From DASULK01 sp036381835 (lineage in GTDB: Bacteria; Actinomycetota; Actinomycetes; Mycobacteriales; Micromonosporaceae), in contig DASVCA010000129.1 of the NCBI GenBank assembly GCA_036381835.1, positions 1-17,774 on the forward strand: a DNA stretch of 17,774 nt. Direction: 5' to 3'. The notes under the pieces are model-generated. The model saw nothing but the letters and a program-made list of their open reading frames with translations. It was not told the origin of the DNA and ran no database searches. This document shows, piece after piece, positions 5,755 to 12,321 of this stretch. Position 1 is the stretch's first letter. The number at the start of each line of letters is the position of its first letter. Both the position numbers and the translations under genes were made by a program.

Positions 5755-6864
5755 TCAGGCGCGCTCGGCCTGCGGCACCGAATCGGACAACGACCCGCTC
5801 GCCTGCGCGGGAGGGGTGGCGGGCAGGCTCTTCGGCGCGCCGGGTGCGCCGCTCAGCTGTGCCTCCGCGGCCCGTACCTCGTCGTGGACCTGCTGCACCG
5901 CGGCGGCCGCGGCCTGCGCCGCCTCGGCCGCCTCCCGCTCGACCGCGCCCGCGTCCTGCGACGCCTGCGGGGAGGGTACGTCGTTCGCCATGTTGGCGAG
6001 CCCGCCCAGCGCGCCACCGAGTCCTTCGAGCGCCTTGGTCAGCTCGGTGGGCACGATCCACATCTTGTTGGCCTGGCCGTTGGCGATCTGCGGCAGCGCC
6101 TGCAGGTACTGGTAGGCCAGCACCTTCTGGCTCGGGTTGGCCTGGTGGATAGCGTCGAAGACGGTCCGGATCGCCTTGGCCTGGCCCTCCGCCTGCAGGA
6201 TGCGGGCCTGGCGATCACCGTCGGCCCGCAGCACCGCGGCCTGCTTCTCACCCTCGGCCATCAGGATCTGCGACTGCTTGTGCCCCTCGGCGTTGAGGAT
6301 CGCCGCCCGACGGTCCCGCTCGGCCCGCATCTGCTTCTCCATCGAGTCGCGGATGCTCGGCGGCGGCTCGATCGCCTTGATCTCCACCCGGGTGACCTTG
6401 ATGCCCCACCGTCCGGTGGTCTCGTCGAGCACGCCGGACAGGTGTCGGTTGATCTCCTCGCGGCTGGTCAGGGTCCGCTCCAGGTCCAGCGAGCCGATCA
6501 CGTTGCGCAGGGTGGTCACCGTCAACTGCTCGATCGCCTCCAGGAAATCGGCGATCTCGTACGTGGCCCGCACCGGGTCGACCACCTTGAAGTAGAGCAC
6601 CGAATCGATCGAGACGACCAGGTTGTCGGAGGTGATCACGGGCTGGGGCGGGAAGCTCACCACCTGCTCCCGCATGTCCACCTTGCTGCGCACCGAGTCG
6701 ATGAACGGGACCAGCAGGTTGAGACCGGGGGTCAGCGTCCGCCTGTACCTACCCAGCCGCTCGACCACGTCCATCCGCTGCTGCGGCACGATCCGCACCG
6801 CCCTCATGAGCGTGATCACGGTGAGCAGGGCGATCGCCCCGATCACGTAGGCGACGAATTCCAT
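5755..6864 (-). CDS. SPFH/Band 7 (stomatin-like) membrane protein
   Basis: The 369-residue protein belongs to the stomatin/prohibitin/flotillin/HflK-C group that forms large membrane-bound oligomers and marks membrane microdomains. An N-terminal membrane helix (residues 2-21) leads into the SPFH domain (about 22-180, including YRRTLTPGLNLLVPF). A hydrophilic helix follows, built of four exact 11-residue repeats at 187-230 (pattern ILxAEGxxQxx), indicating an extended hendecad coiled coil. The C-terminal tail (about 300-369) is alanine-rich. Of two adjacent ATGs, 6864 is favoured because GAGG lies five bases from it but only two from the ATG at 6867. It sits 22 bases after the nfeD-like gene, the standard partner of this family, so the two are almost certainly one operon. 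Confidence 0.92.
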   Translation of the reverse strand: MEFVAYVIGAIALLTVITLMRAVRIVPQQRMDVVERLGRYRRTLTPGLNLLVPFIDSVRSKVDMREQVVSFPPQPVITSDNLVVSIDSVLYFKVVDPVRATYEIADFLEAIEQLTVTTLRNVIGSLDLERTLTSREEINRHLSGVLDETTGRWGIKVTRVEIKAIEPPPSIRDSMEKQMRAERDRRAAILNAEGHKQSQILMAEGEKQAAVLRADGDRQARILQAEGQAKAIRTVFDAIHQANPSQKVLAYQYLQALPQIANGQANKMWIVPTELTKALEGLGGALGGLANMANDVPSPQASQDAGAVEREAAEAAQAAAAAVQQVHDEVRAAEAQLSGAPGAPKSLPATPPAQASGSLSDSVPQAERA

Positions 6865-6886
6865 CATTACCTCGTTTCAGTCCTGT

Positions 6887-7321
6887 TCACTGGTCCTGCC
6901 AGACCATGGCGGTGGCACCCCGGATCTCGATGACCCGGACCCGCTCGCCCGGGCGGTACACCTGTGTGCCGTCGTACGCCCTGGCCAGCCACAGCTCGCC
7001 GTCGATCTTGACCATTCCGCCGTTCGCGTCGACCTGCTCCAGCACCATTGCGTCCGAGCCCTCGATCGCCTGCGCCCCGAACGCGGTGCCGCCCTCCAAG
7101 GCGTCCCGCTGCCGGCGACGGATCGCGGGCCGGACGACGATCACACTCGCCGCGGAGACCAGGGCGAACACCAGGGTCTGCACCGCGACCGGCGCCCCCA
7201 GTGCGGCGGCACCCGCCGCCGCGAACGCCCCCACCCCGAACATGATCAGGAACAGGGTGGTGGTGAACATCTCCGCGACGGTCAGCGCCACGCCCAACAC
7301 GATCCACAGCAGGGCTTCCAT
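6887..7321 (-). CDS. NfeD-like membrane protein, partner of the SPFH protein
   Basis: The 144-residue product is a short NfeD protein. It has two or three hydrophobic segments (about 3-24, 27-48 and 50-66), a basic stretch AIRRRQR, then a C-terminal OB-fold-like domain (about 80-142) with GGMVKIDGELWLAR and PGERVRVIEIRGATAMV. It lacks the ClpP-like protease domain of long NfeD proteins. Short NfeD proteins accompany stomatin or flotillin genes and are thought to stabilise their membrane assemblies. ATG at 7321 has no obvious Shine-Dalgarno sequence, but a promoter with a predicted start about 20 bases upstream is present. It leads the two-gene operon and is divergent from the serine hydrolase gene. 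Confidence 0.88.
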   Translation of the reverse strand: MEALLWIVLGVALTVAEMFTTTLFLIMFGVGAFAAAGAAALGAPVAVQTLVFALVSAASVIVVRPAIRRRQRDALEGGTAFGAQAIEGSDAMVLEQVDANGGMVKIDGELWLARAYDGTQVYRPGERVRVIEIRGATAMVWQDQ

Positions 7322-7330
7322 GCGTCGATG

Positions 7331-7347
7331 GTGACACGCCGTGTCAC
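7331..7347. promoter_or_regulatory. 17-bp palindrome GTGACACGCCGTGTCAC, probable operator
   Basis: GTGACACG (7331-7338) and CGTGTCAC (7340-7347) are exact reverse complements around a single central C. The site begins two bases after the predicted nfeD -10 box and covers the predicted transcription start, an ideal position for repression. Both arms contain GACAC, the core reported for the actinobacterial regulator WhiA, but a TetR-like dimer would also suit an 8-1-8 palindrome. The bound protein is unknown. Confidence 0.6.
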
Positions 7348-7348
7348 G

Positions 7349-7377
7349 TATTTACGAACCGCCGATGCGAGGTCGAA
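7349..7377 (-). promoter_or_regulatory. Promoter of the nfeD-SPFH operon
   Basis: On the minus strand TTCGAC (7377-7372) and TAAATA (7354-7349) are separated by 17 bases. The predicted start lies near 7342, inside the palindrome at 7331-7347, giving a leader of about 20 bases. The -10 box deviates from TANNNT in its last base. Confidence 0.45.
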
Positions 7378-7382
7378 AAACG

Positions 7383-7413
7383 TTGCGCCGGGACGGGCCT
7401 AAGGCGGTACGGT
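7383..7413 (+). promoter_or_regulatory. Promoter of the serine hydrolase gene
   Basis: TTGCGC (7383-7388) and TACGGT (7408-7413) are separated by 19 bases, slightly long. The predicted start is near 7420, leaving a leader of about 34 bases that carries AAGGAG ahead of the ATG at 7454. It points away from the nfeD promoter within the same 132-bp gap. Confidence 0.45.
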
Positions 7414-7453
7414 TCGTCCCGGCCCGTACCCGCGGCGAAGGAGTCCTGCCCCG

Positions 7454-8785
7454 ATGTCGCTGTCGCCCGAAACCATCCACCGGATCGACGTCCTGGCCGC
7501 GGACGGACGGGCACGTGGACAGGTGCCGTCGCTGGTCATCGGCGTGATCCGAGACGGCGAACTGGTCCACGTCGCAGGCGCGGGCGAGCAGCCGGCGCCG
7601 GACCCGCACACGCACTACCGGATCGGTTCGATCACCAAGACCATGACCGCGGTGTCGGTGCTGCAGCTGCGCGACGAGGGGCGGCTCGGACTCGACGATC
7701 CGCTGCACCGCCACCTACCGGACACCCCGGTCGGCCACCTCACGCTGCGCCAGCTGCTCGGGCACGCCGGCGGACTGCAACGGGAGCCGGACGGCCCGTG
7801 GTGGGAGCGTTCCGAGGGCGGTGACGTGGCCGCACTCCTGGCCGGCCTGTCACCGGAGAAGATCGCCTTCCCGCCGTATCGGCTGCACCACTACTCGAAC
7901 CTCGCCTACGGGTTGCTGGGCGCGGTGATCGAGCACGTCACCGGCGAGCGCTGGTGGGACCGGCTGCGCGACCGGGTGCTGGAGCCGCTCGGCATGCGTC
8001 GGACGTCGTACCAGGCGCAGGAGCCGTTCGCCCGCGGCTACGTACGCCATCCCTGGCTCGGAACGCTCCGGGAGGAACCCCGTACCGACACCGGGGCGAT
8101 GGCGCCGGCCGGCCAGCTCTGGTCGACGGTGTCCGACCTGGCCCGGTGGGCGGCTTTCCTTGCCGATCCGGAACCGGCCGTGCTGGCGCCGGCCACCCTC
8201 GCCGAGATGTGCGTGCCCGTCATACTCAGCGACCTGGAGTCCTGGTCCAGCGGGCACGGACTGGGGCTGGAGCTGTACCGGGTCGGCGAACGGATCTACG
8301 TGGGTCACGGCGGGTCGATGCCGGGCTACCAGGCGACGCTCGCCGTGCACCGGCCGTCCCGGACCGCGGTGGTCGGCTACGGGAACGTGTACAACTTCCG
8401 CGACGGCCATCTCGGCGCGCTCGGCAAGACGGTGCTGACCACGGTGCTCGACCACGAGCCGGTACCGGCGCCGGCCCGGCTGTGGCGGCCGGCCGCCGCG
8501 CCGCCGCCTGCGTCCGCCGCCGAACTGTGCGGGCGCTGGTGGTGGATGGGCCGGGAGTTCGAGGCGAGCTGGGACGACCGAGACCAGGAACTGCTGATCA
8601 CCCCGCTGCCCTGGGGACAGCTCCCCCCGTGGCGGTTCCGCGAACAGGCACCGGACCGCTGGCGGGGCACCTCCGGCATGAACAACGGCGAGGTGCTTCA
8701 GGTGCGCCGCGACCCGGGCGGCGCGGTCGAGGCGCTGGACATCGCCACGTTCATCCTCACCCGGGATCCGGACCGGCTGAGCTAG
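7454..8785 (+). CDS. Serine hydrolase of the class C beta-lactamase/D-peptidase family
   Basis: The 443-residue protein carries all three motifs of the beta-lactamase-related fold: SITK at residues 59-62 (nucleophile Ser59, Lys62), YSN at 147-149, and HGG at 285-287. The catalytic domain spans about 8-340; a C-terminal part (about 350-440) looks like the beta-barrel lipocalin-like domain often attached to such enzymes. No signal peptide is visible, so it is probably cytoplasmic and more likely an esterase or D-amino-acid peptidase than a resistance beta-lactamase. ATG at 7454 has AAGGAG ten bases upstream, rather far but the best available. Its last 29 bases overlap the end of the convergent DUF3097 gene. 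Substrate is unknown. Confidence 0.88.
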   Translation: MSLSPETIHRIDVLAADGRARGQVPSLVIGVIRDGELVHVAGAGEQPAPDPHTHYRIGSITKTMTAVSVLQLRDEGRLGLDDPLHRHLPDTPVGHLTLRQLLGHAGGLQREPDGPWWERSEGGDVAALLAGLSPEKIAFPPYRLHHYSNLAYGLLGAVIEHVTGERWWDRLRDRVLEPLGMRRTSYQAQEPFARGYVRHPWLGTLREEPRTDTGAMAPAGQLWSTVSDLARWAAFLADPEPAVLAPATLAEMCVPVILSDLESWSSGHGLGLELYRVGERIYVGHGGSMPGYQATLAVHRPSRTAVVGYGNVYNFRDGHLGALGKTVLTTVLDHEPVPAPARLWRPAAAPPPASAAELCGRWWWMGREFEASWDDRDQELLITPLPWGQLPPWRFREQAPDRWRGTSGMNNGEVLQVRRDPGGAVEALDIATFILTRDPDRLS

Positions 8786-9587
8786 CGGTCACGAAGTCGA
8801 TCAGCCGCTCCATCGCGTTGATCAGCGGCGTCTCCACGTCCCGGAAGCTGTCCACCCGGGACAGGATGCGCCGCCACAGGACGGCGGGATCGGCGACCCC
8901 GAGCGCGGCACAGACACCCTCCTTCCACGGCCGGCCCGGCGGCACCTCAGGCCAGGCGTCGACGCCGACGACGGCGGGCTTGACCGCCTGCCAGATGTCC
9001 ACGTACGGGTGCCCGGTGATCAGCACGTGCGGCGAGGTGACGGCGGCGACGATGCGACTCTCCTTCGAACCGGGCACGAGGTGGTCGACGAGCACCCCGA
9101 GCCGGCGGCCGGGACCGGGCACGAAGGCGCGTACCCGCTCGGGCAGCGCGTCGATCCCGTCCAGCGGCTCGACCACCACGCCCTCGATCCGCAGATCGTC
9201 GCCCCAGATGCGCTCCACCAGCGCGGCGTCGTGGACGCCCTCCACCCAGATCCGGCTGGCCTGCGCCACCCGGGCCCGCACCCCGTCAACGGCGATCGAG
9301 CCGGAGGCGGTGCGCCGCCGCGCCCGCGGCGCGGCGGCGCGTGCGGGCCTGCGCAGGGTCACCGGCTCACCGTCGAGCAGGAACGCGGCGGGCAGCAGCG
9401 GAAAGTTGCGGCGACGCCCGTTCCGGTCCTCCAGCACCACGGCGCCCGCCTCGAACCCGACCACGGCACCGCAGAACCCCGAATCGACGTCCTCCACGAC
9501 CAGGTCGGGCTCGGCGTCCACCACCGGCACCCGCGCGCGACGACGCCAGTCACCCGCGAGCACGTCCCCGCCGTACCTGCCGCTCAT
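8757..9587 (-). CDS. DUF3097 family protein, possibly Toprim-related
   Basis: The 276-residue product matches the actinobacterial DUF3097 family, whose function is not established. The N-terminal third (about 8-82) contains two small beta repeats (DLVVEDVDSGFCGAVVGF, VVLEDRNGRRRNFPL). The central part reads RIWVEGVHDAALVE (113-125), then VEPLDGID (139-146) and LGVLVDHLVPGSKES (163-177). That order of a Glu-Gly motif, a beta strand and an Asp motif recalls the Toprim fold of primases and RecR; this is my inference. ATG at 9587 follows TAGCGT by eight bases, so it is probably leaderless. An in-frame ATG at 9614 would add nine residues, but GGAGGA lies only one base from it. It overlaps the serine hydrolase gene by 29 bp and diverges from the gene at 9613. 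Confidence 0.85.
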   Translation of the reverse strand: MSGRYGGDVLAGDWRRRARVPVVDAEPDLVVEDVDSGFCGAVVGFEAGAVVLEDRNGRRRNFPLLPAAFLLDGEPVTLRRPARAAAPRARRRTASGSIAVDGVRARVAQASRIWVEGVHDAALVERIWGDDLRIEGVVVEPLDGIDALPERVRAFVPGPGRRLGVLVDHLVPGSKESRIVAAVTSPHVLITGHPYVDIWQAVKPAVVGVDAWPEVPPGRPWKEGVCAALGVADPAVLWRRILSRVDSFRDVETPLINAMERLIDFVTASSAGPDPG

Positions 9588-9612
9588 GAGCCGAGACGCT
9601 ACCCTTTCCTGC
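9588..9612. promoter_or_regulatory. Back-to-back -10 boxes of two divergent leaderless genes
   Basis: The whole intergenic region is 25 bp. Plus strand: TACCCT (9600-9605), seven bases, then ATG at 9613. Minus strand: TAGCGT (9601-9596), eight bases, then ATG at 9587. The two boxes share the TA step at 9600-9601. Neither gene has a usable Shine-Dalgarno sequence. Any -35 elements must lie inside the opposite coding region. Both start codons are at the distance expected for transcription start sites. Confidence 0.6.
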
Positions 9613-10398
9613 ATGTCCTCCGCAGTAGGCGCGGATGTCCTCCTCACGCGCCGGTCGAGTCGGTTCGTGGCCTGGGTGCGGGCCTGGCGGGCCGGCCTGG
9701 TGCCTTTCGACGAAGTGGCCGATCAGATCGCCGGCGACGAGGAGCATCTGGTCGCCGATGCGCCCGGGACGTGGACCGATGTGCCGCTGCGCGAGGCGCT
9801 GCCGATCCTGTCGAAGGTGGCGCCGAACGACATCCGGCTGGTGCTGCCCGCACCGGGCGATCCGCGCGGTCTGCCGGGGCCCGGCGTGTTCACCGACTCC
9901 GCGCTGCTGGCCGGCGAGGCGGTGGTCGCCGCCAGGCTGGGTTTCATCCCGGAGGTCCGTCGGCACACCTCCGGCTCGGGGATGACGTTCGAGACCGTTC
10001 ACTGGCGGACCTACTCACTACCGCCGTCCGCGAAGCGGCAGACGCCGCCGAGCCCCGCGGAGGCGGAGGCGGAGCTGGCCGCGACGCTCGCCGAGGCCAC
10101 CGCCGAGCTGACTCGGATCGGGGCCGCCCAGTGGCGACCGGAGTTGTCCGGGGCCCTCGCCACACTGCGGCGGCCGGACGCGGGAGCCGATCTCCCACCG
10201 GGGTTCGATCCACGTGCCCGCCGCCTGTTCGCGCGAGCCAGCATGCTGGACCGGGTTCTGGCACTGGCCGAACAGGTGGTGCCGGGCGGGGCGGTCACCG
10301 GCCACGAAGCCCGCCGGAGAGACGAGGTGCTGCGCCCGCTCACCACGGCGTGCCGGCGGGCGCTGATGGCGGCCTGCAATGCGCCGCTGGCGCCCTGA
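9613..10398 (+). CDS. Conserved actinobacterial protein of unknown function
   Basis: I recognise this only as resembling uncharacterised actinobacterial proteins of similar size. The 261-residue product has no signal peptide or membrane helix. The N-terminal half (about 10-140) looks globular, with FVAWVRAWRAGLVPFDEVAD, then a segment PNDIRLVLPAPGDPRGLPGPG and GEAVVAARLGFIPEVRR. Residues about 145-175 (AEAEAELAATLAEATAELTR) form a likely amphipathic or coiled helix. The C-terminal third is helical and arginine/alanine-rich. ATG at 9613 is placed seven bases after TACCCT, so it is probably leaderless. Its TGA is two bases from the opposing TGA of the HAD phosphatase gene. Divergence from DUF3097 through a shared promoter suggests co-expression, but no joint role is known. 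Confidence 0.75.
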   Translation: MSSAVGADVLLTRRSSRFVAWVRAWRAGLVPFDEVADQIAGDEEHLVADAPGTWTDVPLREALPILSKVAPNDIRLVLPAPGDPRGLPGPGVFTDSALLAGEAVVAARLGFIPEVRRHTSGSGMTFETVHWRTYSLPPSAKRQTPPSPAEAEAELAATLAEATAELTRIGAAQWRPELSGALATLRRPDAGADLPPGFDPRARRLFARASMLDRVLALAEQVVPGGAVTGHEARRRDEVLRPLTTACRRALMAACNAPLAP

Positions 10399-10400
10399 GC

Positions 10401-11180
10401 TCAGATCTCGTCGACCAGATCGGCCACCGAGGCGACGATCCGCGACGGCCGGTACGGGTAGCGGTCGGCGTCCGCCCGGGTGCTGATGCCGGAGAGGACC
10501 AGGATGGTCTCCATGCCTGCCTCCAACCCGCAGAGGATGTCCGTGTCCATCCGGTCGCCGATCATGGCGGTCGTCTCGGAGTGCGCGTCGATGGTGTTCA
10601 ACGCCTTGCGCATCATCATCGGGTTGGGCTTGCCCACGAAGTACGGACGGACGCCGGTGGCCCGGGAGATCAGCGCGGCGACCGACCCGGCGGCGGGCAG
10701 CAGGCCTTCCGCGGACGGACCGGTCGGGTCGGGATTGGTGCAGATGAACCGGGCACCATCCTTGATCAGCCGCACCGCCTTGGTGATCGCCTCGAAGCTG
10801 TAGGTGCGGGTCTCCCCCAGCACCACGTAGTCGGGGGCGAAGTCGGTCAGGATGTAACCGACCGCGTGCAGCGCCGTGGTCAGCCCCGCCTCACCGATGA
10901 CGTACGCGGTGCCGCCCGGCCGCTGCTCGGCGAGAAACTGGGCGGTGGCCAGGGCCGAGGTCCAGATCGCCTCCTCGGGCACGTCGAAGCCCATCCGCGT
11001 CAGCCGGGACTGCAGGTCCCGCGGGGTGTAGATGGAGTTGTTGGTCAGCACGAGGAAGGGCTTGCCGGAGGCGCGCAGCCGGCTGATGAACTCGGGTGCC
11101 CCGGGGATCGGCACGCCCTCGTGCAGCAGCACCCCGTCCATGTCGGTCAGCCAGCTCGCCACCGGTCTGCCCGCGGTCAC
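10401..11180 (-). CDS. HAD-IIA (NagD-like) hydrolase
   Basis: The 259-residue protein is a haloacid-dehalogenase-superfamily phosphatase of subfamily IIA. Motif I is DMDGV at 13-17 (Asp13 nucleophile, Asp15 acid/base), motif II is TNNS at 46-49, motif III uses Lys184 in GKPNP, and motif IV is GDRMDTD at 208-214. The C2-type cap lies between about 75 and 180. Typical substrates are small phosphorylated metabolites or nucleotides; the one here is unknown. GTG at 11180 is preceded by GGAGGG with six bases of spacing, which settles the start. It follows hemH by 28 bases on the same strand, so the two are likely co-transcribed, although no link to heme synthesis is implied. Its stop nearly abuts that of the convergent gene ending at 10398. 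Confidence 0.9.
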   Translation of the reverse strand: MTAGRPVASWLTDMDGVLLHEGVPIPGAPEFISRLRASGKPFLVLTNNSIYTPRDLQSRLTRMGFDVPEEAIWTSALATAQFLAEQRPGGTAYVIGEAGLTTALHAVGYILTDFAPDYVVLGETRTYSFEAITKAVRLIKDGARFICTNPDPTGPSAEGLLPAAGSVAALISRATGVRPYFVGKPNPMMMRKALNTIDAHSETTAMIGDRMDTDILCGLEAGMETILVLSGISTRADADRYPYRPSRIVASVADLVDEI

Positions 11181-11208
11181 CGGGTGCCCTCCGGGTGGGC
11201 GGTGCGGG

Positions 11209-12237
11209 TCATCGACGACGGCGTGACGGCGGTGGGCAGCAGCCGGGCCGGCAGGTGTCCCATGTCGGCAGCGTACCGAGCCGGTGACGGGGTGTGTCGT
11301 GAAGCCGTTCCAGAACCAGCTCGCGGACCATGGCCACGAACCGGGGGTCGGTGCCGGGGGTGGCCGCGCGGGCGAAAGCCAGTCCGAGCCGCTTCGCCGT
11401 GCCCGCGGCCTCGGTGTCCAGGTCCCACACCACCTCCAGGTGGTCGGAGACGAAGCCGATCGGACTGACCACCACCGATCGGACGCCGCCCTGGGCGAGC
11501 GCGGCGAGATGGTCGTTGACGTCCGGCTCCAGCCACGGCACCTGCGGCGGACCGGACCGACTCTGCCAGACCAGATCATAGGGCAGCGCCGGGGCGGCCG
11601 CCGCGGCCACCAGACGGGCGACCTCCTGCAGTTGCGCCTCGTAGCGGCCGCCTTCCGGGCCGGCGGTGGCGGCCATCGAGACGGGGACGGAATGCGCGGT
11701 GAAGACCAGACGGGTGGTACGCGGATCGACCGGCCCGAGGGTGGCGATCGCCTCCCGCACCGCGTCGATGTGCGGCTCGACGAACCCGGGGTGGTCCCAG
11801 TACTGGCGCAGCTTGTCGATCACCGGCGCGTCGGGGCCGACCGCCGCCCGGGCCTCGGCGATGTCCTCCAGGTATTGGCGGCAGGAGGAGTAGCCGCCGT
11901 AGGCGCTGGTGACGAAGGCCAGAGCTCGCCGGACCCCGTCGTTGCGCATCTGCGCGACGGTGTCGGCGAGCATCGGGTGCCAGTTGCGGTTGCCCCAGTA
12001 GACCGGCAGGTCCAGCCCGTTGGCGGCGAAGTCGGCGCGGATGGCGGCGAGCAGGTCGCGGCACTGCTGGTTGATCGGCGACACGCCGCCGAACTGCCGG
12101 TAGTGCTCGGCGACCTCGGCGAGGCGCTCCGGCGGCACCCCGCGCCCGCGGGTCACGTTGGCCAGGAACGGCAGCACGTCTTGCGGCCCTTCGGGCCCGC
12201 CGAAGGAGACCAGCAGCAGCGCGTCGTACGCGACCAT
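11209..12237 (-). CDS. hemH: Ferrochelatase (coproporphyrin ferrochelatase)
   Basis: The enzyme inserts Fe(II) into a porphyrin; actinobacteria use coproporphyrin III in the coproporphyrin-dependent heme pathway, so CpfC is the preferred functional name. The 342-residue protein shows LLLVSFGGPEGP at 8-19, HYRQFGGVSPIN at 45-56, SAYGGYSSCRQYLEDI at 111-126, the catalytic-site AHSVP (His182) and WQSRSGPPQVPWLEPDV. Cys329, Cys333 and Cys334 near the C-terminus, plus Cys119, are candidates for the [2Fe-2S] cluster described in several actinobacterial ferrochelatases. ATG at 12237 follows GATAAT by seven bases with no Shine-Dalgarno, so it may be leaderless with its own promoter despite lying downstream of fabG-inhA, as it does in mycobacteria. 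Confidence 0.95.
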   Translation of the reverse strand: MVAYDALLLVSFGGPEGPQDVLPFLANVTRGRGVPPERLAEVAEHYRQFGGVSPINQQCRDLLAAIRADFAANGLDLPVYWGNRNWHPMLADTVAQMRNDGVRRALAFVTSAYGGYSSCRQYLEDIAEARAAVGPDAPVIDKLRQYWDHPGFVEPHIDAVREAIATLGPVDPRTTRLVFTAHSVPVSMAATAGPEGGRYEAQLQEVARLVAAAAAPALPYDLVWQSRSGPPQVPWLEPDVNDHLAALAQGGVRSVVVSPIGFVSDHLEVVWDLDTEAAGTAKRLGLAFARAATPGTDPRFVAMVRELVLERLHDTPRHRLGTLPTWDTCRPGCCPPPSRRRR

Positions 12238-12244
12238 GCGGCCA

Positions 12245-12250
12245 ATTATC
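12245..12250 (-). promoter_or_regulatory. Possible -10 box of leaderless hemH
   Basis: On the minus strand GATAAT, five of six matches to TATAAT, is followed by seven bases and the hemH ATG. It is an AT-rich island in GC-rich surroundings. The first base deviates from the TANNNT pattern, and no -35 is apparent. Confidence 0.45.
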
Positions 12251-12251
12251 C

Positions 12252-12274
12252 CCGGGCCGGCTCGCCGGGCCGGC
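12252..12274. repeat. Two direct copies of CCGGGCCGGC, hairpin-capable
   Basis: Two identical ten-base units (12252-12261 and 12265-12274) are separated by TCG in the 84-bp gap between the enoyl reductase gene and hemH. Each contains the self-complementary GCCGGC, so they can also pair as a six-base-pair stem. They lie just upstream of the putative hemH -10 box and downstream of the inhA-like stop, so a terminator or operator role is possible; chance in GC-rich DNA is also possible. Confidence 0.3.
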
Positions 12275-12321
12275 AGGCTGTCGAGTCGTGCCGACCGACG
12301 TGCACCGGGCAGTCGAACCGA

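Noticed and set aside
6175..6306. Tandem DNA repeat in the SPFH gene
   Set aside because: The 33-base units differ in nucleotide sequence; the periodicity is at protein level (hendecads), not a recent DNA duplication.
9613..9643. Repeated ATGTCCTCC at 9613 and 9635 as a duplicated start signal
   Set aside because: The second copy is out of frame with the first and has no ribosome site; likely coincidence.
9009..11468. Plus-strand open frame of 819 codons, and the 7954-10398 frame upstream of 9613
   Set aside because: The first is antisense or out of frame to four supported genes. In the second only the part from ATG 9613 looks like protein; the upstream part is the serine hydrolase and DUF3097 DNA in the wrong frame.
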